Below, piece by piece: positions 57,215-64,000 of a DNA stretch of 64,000 bases. The stretch spans positions 1 to 64,000 of the forward strand of contig JAHDXO010000047.1 in assembly GCA_023382975.1 (NCBI GenBank), written 5' to 3'. Source of the stretch: Pirellulaceae bacterium. GTDB lineage: Bacteria > Planctomycetota > Planctomycetia > Pirellulales > Pirellulaceae. Under the pieces are notes generated by a model. That model was not told the DNA's origin. It did not search any database and saw only the letters and a program-made list of their open reading frames with translations. Within the stretch, counting starts at the first letter, position 1. Each line of letters opens with the position of its first letter. Position numbers and translations under genes: made by a program.

Positions 57215-57287
57215 CTGGCCGGACGCGCGGCTTATCATTCCTCATGCGAGTTACGGAACTTGCCGTCGCTGCGAAGGAGTTGCATCC

Positions 57288-58037
57288 ATGCCGATGCATG
57301 ATTGGACCAAGGTGGACGCGGGTATTTTCCATGCGTTTCATCACCGCTGGATCTCCGCTCTGAGTGACGCGTTGAACGAGGGAAGACTGCCCGCGGACTA
57401 CTATGCTTTGCCCGAGCGGTTTGCCGCCGGCTTTGGAACGGATGTGCTCACGCTGCAGGGACATCCAGGCGGCGGAGGATCGGTCACGGAAAGCGTTGGT
57501 GACACCGCCACCATGCTTCAGGCTCGTCCCCAGACTTGGTTCACTGCGGAGACCGATACCGAATTCTATCGTCGCAAGCAAAGTGCCTTGGTGTTGCGGC
57601 ACGTCAGCGACGACCGGATCGTCGCCATCATCGAGATCGTGTCGCCGGGCAATAAATCCAGTCGGCACGCCCTGCGCGCCTTTGTCGACAAAGTCTGGGA
57701 CCTGCTCGAACGCCGTATCCACTTGCTGATCGTCGATCCTTTCCCACCGGGGCCGCGAGATCCCCGCGGGATGCATGCCGCGATTTGGGAGCAAGTTCAG
57801 GAGGAAACGTTCCAGACTCCTGCCGATCAGCCGCTCACCTTGGTTGCCTACGAATGCGACACCACGACCAGGGCCTACATCGAGACGATCGCGGTCGGTC
57901 AGTCGGCGCCGGACATGCCGTTATTCCTGGAGCCCAACGGGTGCGTCCTGGTGCCGCTGCAGGCCACTTACGACACGGCGTTTGCCGCCATGCCCCGCCG
58001 GTGGCGCAACGTGCTGGCGCCCGCCTCGCTGGCTTGA
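57288..58037 (+). CDS. DUF4058-family protein
   Basis: A 249-residue protein; GAAGGAG lies nine bases upstream. The N-terminus MPMHDWTKVDAGIFHAFHHRW and the middle RIVAIIEIVSPGNKSSRHALRAFVDK match the DUF4058 family, which is common in cyanobacteria and planctomycetes. The IEIVSPGNK segment resembles a PD-(D/E)xK core strand (ExxS..NK), but nuclease activity is not established. No signal peptide. Function unknown. Confidence 0.85.
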   Translation: MPMHDWTKVDAGIFHAFHHRWISALSDALNEGRLPADYYALPERFAAGFGTDVLTLQGHPGGGGSVTESVGDTATMLQARPQTWFTAETDTEFYRRKQSALVLRHVSDDRIVAIIEIVSPGNKSSRHALRAFVDKVWDLLERRIHLLIVDPFPPGPRDPRGMHAAIWEQVQEETFQTPADQPLTLVAYECDTTTRAYIETIAVGQSAPDMPLFLEPNGCVLVPLQATYDTAFAAMPRRWRNVLAPASLA

Positions 58038-58065
58038 TACCCGTGAGAATCCCGCCGACCGCGTC

Positions 58066-58590
58066 TCAAACCTCTTCCAGCACGGCCATGACCAGCGCGA
58101 CGATCAGCAGGATGACCGGGGCGATGGTCAGCAGCGTGCCAACGACGCTCAGCCGATGAGCCCACCGCGTCTTGGCCAAGTCGTCCGACTGCATCGCGCC
58201 GGCTCGCATCGCCCGCAGATCGGCGCGGGACATCAGCCACACGGCCCAGCACGAGGCGCCACCGAGCAGCAGCGGCGCCGACACGCCCATCAAGACGCCG
58301 CCGAGCGCCATGGCGGAGATCAGCGAGGCGATCAGAACCGTGGTGGCGGCCAGGGCCGTTCCCAGAAATCCCAGGACGCCCATCGTCAGCAGCAACCGGC
58401 CGCGTCCGCGCTGGTTGGCCACATAGTCTTCCGGCTGGTAGGACAGCGGTGCGGTCTCGGCGGACACCGCGTAGGGGTTCTCCGGGACTGCCCCCTCCAC
58501 CGCCTCGGGGTCGGCAAACGGATTCCTGCCGTCTGGATCACGGAACGGATCGACTCGGTTCGTGTTGGGATGGTCCGGATAGCGGAACAT
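58066..58590 (-). CDS. Four-TM-type small membrane protein, unknown function
   Basis: A 174-residue protein from ATG 58590; a TTG at 58614 overlapping the chdC stop is an alternative start. Residues 1-60 are polar and Pro/Asp-rich (NRVDPFRDPDGRNPFADPE). Three to four hydrophobic segments follow (about 70-95, 97-120, 145-172). It sits directly behind chdC on the same strand. No family was recognised. Confidence 0.75.
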   Translation of the reverse strand: MFRYPDHPNTNRVDPFRDPDGRNPFADPEAVEGAVPENPYAVSAETAPLSYQPEDYVANQRGRGRLLLTMGVLGFLGTALAATTVLIASLISAMALGGVLMGVSAPLLLGGASCWAVWLMSRADLRAMRAGAMQSDDLAKTRWAHRLSVVGTLLTIAPVILLIVALVMAVLEEV

Positions 58591-58610
58591 GATCCGGGAC
58601 TCGCTTCGAA

Positions 58611-59426
58611 TCAATCCTGACCGCCGACCCGACAGTGGTCCAGCATCCGTTCGGCGGACATGACATAGCTGGTGTAGAACGGCCCGAATTCCCCGTACCT
58701 CGCACTGGCTTCGTCAAAACGCATTCGATAGACGATGTCTTTCAGGAACTGCGGATTGACGGCCCACAGGGTGACGCCCCATTCCCAATCGTCCAGACCG
58801 ACGGCGACGGTGATCAACTGCGAAACTCGACCGGCAAACTCCATTCCGCTGCGAGCATGCTCGGCCATCATGCGGTTGCGCAGGGATAGCGGTTCGATGA
58901 ACCAGTTGGCGCCCACCGCCCGGCGTTTGTTCATCGGGTAGAAACAGGTTGCCGGATAGTCCGGAAAATCGGGCGTCAGCCGCTGGCGGTTCATGGCCGG
59001 CAGCCGGGCGGCGTACGCTTTGACTTTCGCGTTGTAGGCCGGACTGCCTTCCGTCTCGCCTTCGCGGACCAGCCGCGCCGCGTATTGTTCGACCGTCGGC
59101 ACGTACTCGGAGATCTCGGTCATCGAGACGAACGAGTACGTCGGGCAAAGGGCCGGCCCCAGGCGACTGGCCATCAACCGCTGGTACACCGCATCGAGTT
59201 TCAGCGGATCCGGGTCCATCAGCATCAAAGCGAAGTCGGCCTTGTGACCGCTCACCACGCTGGTTTGCATCCGCGCCGTGGCGTCGGGGCCAGCGGGATC
59301 CAACGCATCGATCAACTCGGTTCGCCCGGCAGCCAAGTCCGATTGCGAGAGTTGACGAAGAACGCCGCGGTCAAAACGGAAGAACAGATGGCTGCAATGC
59401 CAGCCCTCGGTTGGTTCGAGCGACAT
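58611..59426 (-). CDS. chdC: Coproheme decarboxylase ChdC (HemQ)
   Basis: A 271-residue chlorite-dismutase-fold protein; start 59426 (MSLEPTEGWHCSHLFF). YPMNK gives Tyr163 and Lys167, and His190 lies in MMAEHARSG; spacing equals the radical Tyr, Lys and proximal His of ChdC enzymes. It makes heme b by oxidative decarboxylation of coproheme in the coproporphyrin-dependent route. A true chlorite dismutase would need a distal Arg, and the YPMxK motif argues against it. The single-domain response regulator lies 16 bases upstream on the same strand. Confidence 0.92.
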   Translation of the reverse strand: MSLEPTEGWHCSHLFFRFDRGVLRQLSQSDLAAGRTELIDALDPAGPDATARMQTSVVSGHKADFALMLMDPDPLKLDAVYQRLMASRLGPALCPTYSFVSMTEISEYVPTVEQYAARLVREGETEGSPAYNAKVKAYAARLPAMNRQRLTPDFPDYPATCFYPMNKRRAVGANWFIEPLSLRNRMMAEHARSGMEFAGRVSQLITVAVGLDDWEWGVTLWAVNPQFLKDIVYRMRFDEASARYGEFGPFYTSYVMSAERMLDHCRVGGQD

Positions 59427-59442
59427 TTCGGATAGCGCCCCC

Positions 59443-59853
59443 TCAGGAAAGCAGCCTGGTGACACTGTCCAGTAGCCGGTCCATCGCAAAAGGTTTGCGG
59501 ATGTAGTCGTCGACCCCCAGCATTTCGGCGTACGCCTTGTGCCGACTACCTTCGTTGGCGGTGATCATGATCACGCGCATGGGGATCGGGCGAGTCCGGC
59601 GCAGCTTCTCCAGAACCAGAAAACCGCTGCGCTTGGGCATCATCATGTCCAAGATCACCAAGTCCGGATCCTCCCGCTCGGCCATCGCCAGTCCTTGATT
59701 GCCATCGCGAGCCACCAGGATCTCGTAACCCTTGGCTTCCAACGCGTACCGCATCGCCTCGACGATCTCCGCGTCGTCGTCCACCAAGAGCACTCGACGC
59801 CTCTTCGCTTGGGATTCCTCCAAACTCTGATCGTCAATCTTCTGATCGGCCAT
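59443..59853 (-). CDS. Single-domain response regulator
   Basis: A 136-residue CheY-like protein with a GGGAGGGAG Shine-Dalgarno. Acidic pocket VDDD (about 25-27), phospho-acceptor Asp69 (VILDMMMP), Thr98 (MITAN) and Lys120 (IRKPF) are intact. There is no output domain. It is co-directional with chdC, 16 bases apart; a functional link is unknown. Confidence 0.93.
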   Translation of the reverse strand: MADQKIDDQSLEESQAKRRRVLLVDDDAEIVEAMRYALEAKGYEILVARDGNQGLAMAEREDPDLVILDMMMPKRSGFLVLEKLRRTRPIPMRVIMITANEGSRHKAYAEMLGVDDYIRKPFAMDRLLDSVTRLLS

Positions 59854-60015
59854 CGAACCTACTCCCTCCCAAATCGGGGCTCAGCGCGAATTGCTGCTCC
59901 GCCGCGCCGCTGCCATCGTGTCTAAACTAATATAGTTAGCGAACATTTGGTGCCGAGGCAAGCGAGCGCAACAGATTATCGCGGCTCGTCCAACTTCGCA
60001 GCACCCGATCGAGTG

Positions 60016-60357
60016 TCACTCGACCATCGGCTCAGGCAGGTCGTCCGATCCCGTGATTTCTGCCGGGACTGGCGGGAAATCATCCGTGACGTCCGGGACC
60101 GGAATCAACTCGAACGATTCCAGCTCGCTCCATTCGCCTTCGTCCACCGCAGCCTGGCAATCGGTGGGCTCCCCGATTCTGCCACGCTTGGCTCGCAAAT
60201 GATCGCGCCACACCATGCCTTCCAAGCTGGTGGGTTCGATCAGCATCGCCGGCAATCCCTTCCACCACGGAACCGTGTCAACCGTTGGGCCGAAACAACA
60301 GCCGCTGCACGCGAGCAGCAGCCAGATTGGCACCATGCTGCAGATCCGATTCCACAT
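60016..60357 (-). CDS. Small predicted lipoprotein
   Basis: A 113-residue protein starting at ATG 60357 with a G-rich Shine-Dalgarno. The signal WNRICSMVPIWLLLACSGCC ends in a lipobox-like LLAC (an alternative cysteine lies in CSGC). The mature part is acidic and Pro-rich with no recognisable domain. It lies in a small gene-poor stretch; no family assigned. Confidence 0.75.
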   Translation of the reverse strand: MWNRICSMVPIWLLLACSGCCFGPTVDTVPWWKGLPAMLIEPTSLEGMVWRDHLRAKRGRIGEPTDCQAAVDEGEWSELESFELIPVPDVTDDFPPVPAEITGSDDLPEPMVE

Positions 60358-60580
60358 GGGTGTTCCCCCCGATGTCACCATTTCCGGGCCGATCCCGGTG
60401 GGCCTGTCGTTGATTCTTGCGACCCATCGCTACTCGACTCGGGCCACTTGAGTTCATCGGCCGTAGAATCGACATAAGTGAGACAATTCCCCTAATCGGA
60501 AATCTGCCGTGTGCCCGACGTAGCACGGGCCGCCAGCTTGGGGCCGACGCGGCACGGACCGGCAAGGAAATCCGAGATTT

Positions 60581-61870
60581 CTAGGGACCGGGCGACAAAT
60601 GAGGATTCTCGTACCAGATCACGCCGAGATTCGCGGATTCCTCGCACGTCAGGACATCCAGGTCGCCGTCACCGTCCAGGTCGATCAATTCGACCCGATC
60701 GTACTTTATCCCTTCCGACCCGCTGATTTCATGATCCTTCCAAACGGGGTCGTGAATTGACTGCGAATACGACAGCCAGCGAATTCCGGATTTCTCGCCA
60801 CTGGCGTTTTCGCACGTGAAGACCAAGTCCTGACGTCCGTCGCGGTCGATGTCGCCGATCGCGACACCTTTGCCCGTACCGACTCCGTCCGGCATGGTGA
60901 CTTCGAACGAGCGCCAAGGTTCCGCGGCCTCACCCGTCGCTTGGAAAATAGTGAGGCCGCGTCCGCGAACGGCTGCGACGATTTCGGCCGCCCCGTCTTG
61001 ATCCAGATCGCCACGGGTGAGGAACATGACTTCGCGGTCGTCGCCACCGATTCTGTGCTCGCGCCAGGAATCACCCGCGGTGGCCAAACTTCGACCGGGA
61101 TTCTCCAGCCAGAACACGCCGCGCCGCGGCCCCTTCCGGTCGCTTGCCAAAATGTCCAAATCACCGTCGCCATCCATATCATGTGTCTGAAGCGACATGA
61201 TCCAGCCAGCGTCCCGCAGCGGATGGAGTCTCCAGGCCGCCAGATCCCGCGAACCAGTTGCCGGAGTCGCGTTTGGCGCCCGCGATCCACGGTTCGGTGA
61301 TTGCAGCCAGCCGACGGTGGCTCCCGATCCCTTGGAACCGACGATCAGATCGATTGCGCCTCGGCCGTCGATCTGCATGGGCACCGCGAACATCCACATC
61401 TGTTGGCCGGCCGTGGCGGCGATGGCCTCGGTCGTCCAGGCGTCCGGTTCGAGATACCGGTCCGGCTCGCGCGGCGCCCAGTGGACGAAGACGGTGCGTT
61501 GATTTCCTTCGCAACAGCTCACCACATCCATGCGTCCATCGCCGTCCAAGTCGGCCAACACGGCATCTTCCGGCGATTTGACTTTTCCAACCGTCACCGA
61601 CGGCCATGCTTCGGCGGCCTTGTCGGGGCCGGGGTGGATGTAGACTCGCACGAGCCCGCCTTCCTCCCAGCCGGTGGCGATATCGAGCAGACCGTCGCCG
61701 TTGACATCGGCCAGTCGCACTCCGTCGGCGCCGCGGGCGGTATTGTCGATCACGTGCCGAATCCACGGCTCCGGTTCGGCCGACGCCGATCCAGCCGCGA
61801 GTCCGCAGGCGAGCCAAATCGCTGCGCTGCCACGAATGAAGGTCGGAAGCGAGTCATGCCGACGGAACAT
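60581..61870 (-). CDS. Exported FG-GAP/VCBS-repeat protein
   Basis: A 429-residue protein with signal peptide (about 1-32, ending ASA-EP) and GAGGAG Shine-Dalgarno. Seven-bladed propeller-like loops are seen as DVNGDGLLDI, DLDGDGRMDV, DMDGDGDLDI, DLDQDGAAEI, DIDRDGRQDL and DLDGDGDLDV. No catalytic residues were noticed; a calcium-dependent surface or periplasmic scaffold is likely. It is unrelated in order to the VCBS protein at 39102 but of the same family. Confidence 0.88.
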   Translation of the reverse strand: MFRRHDSLPTFIRGSAAIWLACGLAAGSASAEPEPWIRHVIDNTARGADGVRLADVNGDGLLDIATGWEEGGLVRVYIHPGPDKAAEAWPSVTVGKVKSPEDAVLADLDGDGRMDVVSCCEGNQRTVFVHWAPREPDRYLEPDAWTTEAIAATAGQQMWMFAVPMQIDGRGAIDLIVGSKGSGATVGWLQSPNRGSRAPNATPATGSRDLAAWRLHPLRDAGWIMSLQTHDMDGDGDLDILASDRKGPRRGVFWLENPGRSLATAGDSWREHRIGGDDREVMFLTRGDLDQDGAAEIVAAVRGRGLTIFQATGEAAEPWRSFEVTMPDGVGTGKGVAIGDIDRDGRQDLVFTCENASGEKSGIRWLSYSQSIHDPVWKDHEISGSEGIKYDRVELIDLDGDGDLDVLTCEESANLGVIWYENPHLSPGP

Positions 61871-62072
61871 GTTCGCTGCTCCTCAGTTTTAGGAAAGGGA
61901 AAGGAACTGGTTCGAAAGCGGTGCCAGCAGTCATCGCGGGCGGTTCGGCGGATTTCTTCTCGATTTGGACCTCGCCTTTGTCCGAAATCATGATGGACGA
62001 CCGCGCGGATATTGCGCCCGCGGCCTGTTGCCCGTTCGGGTTGTTTTCTCCACGGCGCAAAGGACTGCGACG

Positions 62073-62624
62073 ATGAGCCAAATCGGCATTGTCAAATATA
62101 GTTACCTGGCCTACCTCTCCCAGCCCGCATCGGATCGGCCGATCTACAAACTACTCCGCCAGCACCCTGTCCGCAACATCGTGGAATTGGGCGTCGGCGA
62201 CGGGGTCCGGACGCAGCGGATGATCGAGATGGCGGTGGCCGCTCAGCCGGATGCCGAGATCCGCTACGCCGGCATCGATCTGTTCGAAGCTCGTCCCGCA
62301 GGACGAGCCGGTTTGACATTGAAGGCTGCCTACAAGATGCTGAGGCAACTGCCCGTCAAATCGCAACTGATCCCCGGCGACCCGTTCACCGCTCTGGCTC
62401 GCACTGCCAACGGTCTGACGAACACGGATCTGCTGGTTATCGCCGCCGATCAAGATCCTCAGCAGATGGGCCGCGCCTGGGTGCTGGTGCCCCGCATGTT
62501 GCGCGACGGCAGCCTGGTGGTCATGGAGCGGACCACGAAACGTCAGGCGTGCTTCGAACTGCTGACCCCGTCCGAAATCGAAGCCCTGAGCGGCGCGTCC
62601 AGACGGCAATCCCGCGCTGCGTAG
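62073..62624 (+). CDS. SAM-methyltransferase-fold protein
   Basis: A 183-residue protein from ATG 62073 with AAGGAC upstream. The glycine-rich NIVELGVGDGVRTQRMIE is motif I of class I methyltransferases, and RYAGIDLFE is the following acidic strand. It ends in a basic tail. Catalytic activity cannot be confirmed; it could be a non-methylating member of the fold. Unknown substrate. Confidence 0.7.
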   Translation: MSQIGIVKYSYLAYLSQPASDRPIYKLLRQHPVRNIVELGVGDGVRTQRMIEMAVAAQPDAEIRYAGIDLFEARPAGRAGLTLKAAYKMLRQLPVKSQLIPGDPFTALARTANGLTNTDLLVIAADQDPQQMGRAWVLVPRMLRDGSLVVMERTTKRQACFELLTPSEIEALSGASRRQSRAA

Positions 62625-62711
62625 CAGCCGACGCATCCCCACATGCACGCACCGCAGCGATCGGGTAAGATACGCTCGCCAGAGAGCCATTGTCGGCGGA
62701 AAGCGAGCAAG

Positions 62712-64000
62712 ATGAGCGTTCCTCAAGTAGTCATTGTGGGTCGGCCCAACGTCGGCAAGTCCAGTATCTTCAACTGGCTCGCCGGTCGTCGTTTGGCCAT
62801 TGTGGACGACGTGGCCGGGGTAACTCGCGACCGGATGACGTATGTGGTCGAGCACGCCGGCCGACGTTTCGAATTGATCGACACCGGCGGCATCGGCATC
62901 AACGACGTCGACGACCTGAGCGACGAGATCGAGCAGCAGATCGCCATCGCCCTGCATCGAGCGGACGTCGTCGTGTTCGTCTTGGACGCGCGCAGCGGAC
63001 TGGTCGCCCTGGACGAGGAAGTCGCCCGGCGGCTGCGTTTGATCGACCGTCCCGTGCTGTTCGTCGCGAACAAGGCCGACGCGGCAAAACTCGATTCCCA
63101 AGCGGACGAATTCTACCGGCTGGGCGCGTCTAACGTCCTGTGCGTCAGCACGCTGCAGAACCGCAACAAGGACGAGCTGCTCGAAGCCATCGTCGCCCAA
63201 CTGCCGCCTTCGGACGGGGCTCCGGAAGAGCAGATGCCCGAAATGAAGGTGGCGATCGTCGGGCGGCGGAACGTCGGCAAGAGTACGTTCATCAATACGC
63301 TGGTCGAAGACCAGCGGATGATCGTCAGCCAAGTGCCGGGAACCACGCGGGACAGCGTCGACGTCCGATTCGAAGTGGACGGCAAGACGTTCGTGGCGAT
63401 CGACACCCCGGGCGTCCGTCGCCGGAAGAGCATCCGCGAGGACATCGAGTACTACGGCCTTCACCGGGCCCAGCGCAGCGTCCGCCGGGCCGACGTGGTG
63501 CTGATGTTCTTCGATGCCGGACAGCGGATCAGCCAGGTCGACAAGCAACTGTGCCAGTACATCGAAGAGAACTTCAAACCCTGTGTGTTCGTGGTCAACA
63601 AGTGGGACTTGATGGTCGAACACATGCCGACCGAGCGCTGGGCCGATTATCTGCGGGAGACGTTTCCCAGCATGTGGCATGTTCCGATCGCCTTTATCAC
63701 GGGCCTGACCGGCAAGAACGTCAAGAAGCTGATCAACTACGCCCAGATGCTGTTTAAGCAGTCGTTGCAGCGCATCGGGACCGGCGAGCTGAACCGGCTG
63801 ATCCGCCGCGCTGTCGAGAATCATCCGCCCCCGGTTTTCCGCCAGCGGCGTCCGAAAATCTACTACGTGACTCAGACCCAAGTGCAACCGCCGACGATTG
63901 TGATCAAGTGCAACAATCCGAAGGCGTTTCCGCCCACGTATCGCCGCTATCTGCTCGGGGTGCTGCGGGACCAGCTTGAATACGGCGAAGTGCCGATCCG
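62712..64000 (+). CDS. der: GTPase Der/EngA (3' end outside window)
   Basis: At least 429 residues with two tandem GTPase domains. Domain 1: P-loop GRPNVGKSS (10-18), DTGG and NKAD. Domain 2: P-loop GRRNVGKST (about 184-192), DTPG and NKWD. A KH-like C-terminal domain follows (RQRRPKIYYVTQTQVQPPTIVIKCN begins about residue 377; quoted here only as YYVTQTQ). Der assists 50S ribosome assembly. The stop codon is beyond the right edge. Confidence 0.96.
   Translation, partial: MSVPQVVIVGRPNVGKSSIFNWLAGRRLAIVDDVAGVTRDRMTYVVEHAGRRFELIDTGGIGINDVDDLSDEIEQQIAIALHRADVVVFVLDARSGLVALDEEVARRLRLIDRPVLFVANKADAAKLDSQADEFYRLGASNVLCVSTLQNRNKDELLEAIVAQLPPSDGAPEEQMPEMKVAIVGRRNVGKSTFINTLVEDQRMIVSQVPGTTRDSVDVRFEVDGKTFVAIDTPGVRRRKSIREDIEYYGLHRAQRSVRRADVVLMFFDAGQRISQVDKQLCQYIEENFKPCVFVVNKWDLMVEHMPTERWADYLRETFPSMWHVPIAFITGLTGKNVKKLINYAQMLFKQSLQRIGTGELNRLIRRAVENHPPPVFRQRRPKIYYVTQTQVQPPTIVIKCNNPKAFPPTYRRYLLGVLRDQLEYGEVPI

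Noticed and set aside
58611..59426. Chlorite dismutase
   Set aside because: The YPMNK motif and His190 spacing fit coproheme decarboxylase.
59925..59937. AACTA...TAGTT inverted repeat upstream of the response regulator
   Set aside because: Only five-base arms in an AT-rich spot; equally explained by a -10 region.

Overview
The window looks like a planctomycete chromosome, most likely of the Pirellulales type. The evidence is two giant surface proteins with an N-terminal LEPR-XLL-type motif (LESLEDRRLLA or LETLEDRRVLA style), DUF4838 proteins, Tat-exported Gfo/Idh/MocA and DegT-family proteins, many FG-GAP/VCBS proteins, a futalosine-pathway MqnE, two ClpP paralogues and high GC. I see no transposase, phage gene, CRISPR array, rRNA or replication origin. 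One tRNA (Gly, GCC) is present.

Region by region. 1-12.8 kb (minus strand): two giant exported proteins flank a TIGR03032/DUF4915-like protein. The first runs off the left edge and carries 15 perfect-length 138-bp (46-aa) tandem repeats. 13.3-15.2 kb: mqnE and two tiny membrane proteins. 15.5-23.3 kb: a carbohydrate cluster of two DUF4838 proteins, a clan GH-A (GH39-like) hydrolase, a secreted esterase and a GH16 enzyme. 23.4-31.8 kb (plus strand): a 100-bp inverted-repeat element, a DUF1269 protein, an ABC ATPase, an ABC permease with an inserted propeller-like domain, a C39-like peptidase, an RLAN/RimK ATP-grasp ligase, a GCS2-type carboxylate-amine ligase and a DnaQ-like exonuclease. The last genes are tightly packed or overlapping. 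31.8-35.3 kb: a sigma-54 response regulator and MutL.

35.4-41.2 kb holds a parallel beta-helix protein, a sialidase-like protein and a VCBS protein, the last one directly after clpP. 41.2-44.2 kb is a minus-strand proteostasis unit: tRNA-Gly, trigger factor, clpP, clpP. 44.4-49.7 kb has an FHA protein, a CDF cation transporter, two Tat-exported enzymes and a GNAT. 49.7-52.2 kb encodes two M16 peptidase subunits with complementary active-site motifs. 52.6-57.2 kb is a four-gene envelope glycan/lipid cluster (GT-C-like membrane protein, hypothetical, DPM1-like GT2, methyltransferase). 57.3-62.6 kb has DUF4058, a membrane protein, coproheme decarboxylase ChdC, a single-domain response regulator, a small lipoprotein, another VCBS protein and a methyltransferase-like protein. 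The GTPase Der runs off the right edge.

The best candidate for a poorly described system is 24.2-31.1 kb. There an ABC exporter-like pair sits upstream of a C39-like peptidase and two different amide-bond-forming enzymes. That combination suggests synthesis or tagging, trimming and perhaps export of a peptide-like product; the product itself is unknown.
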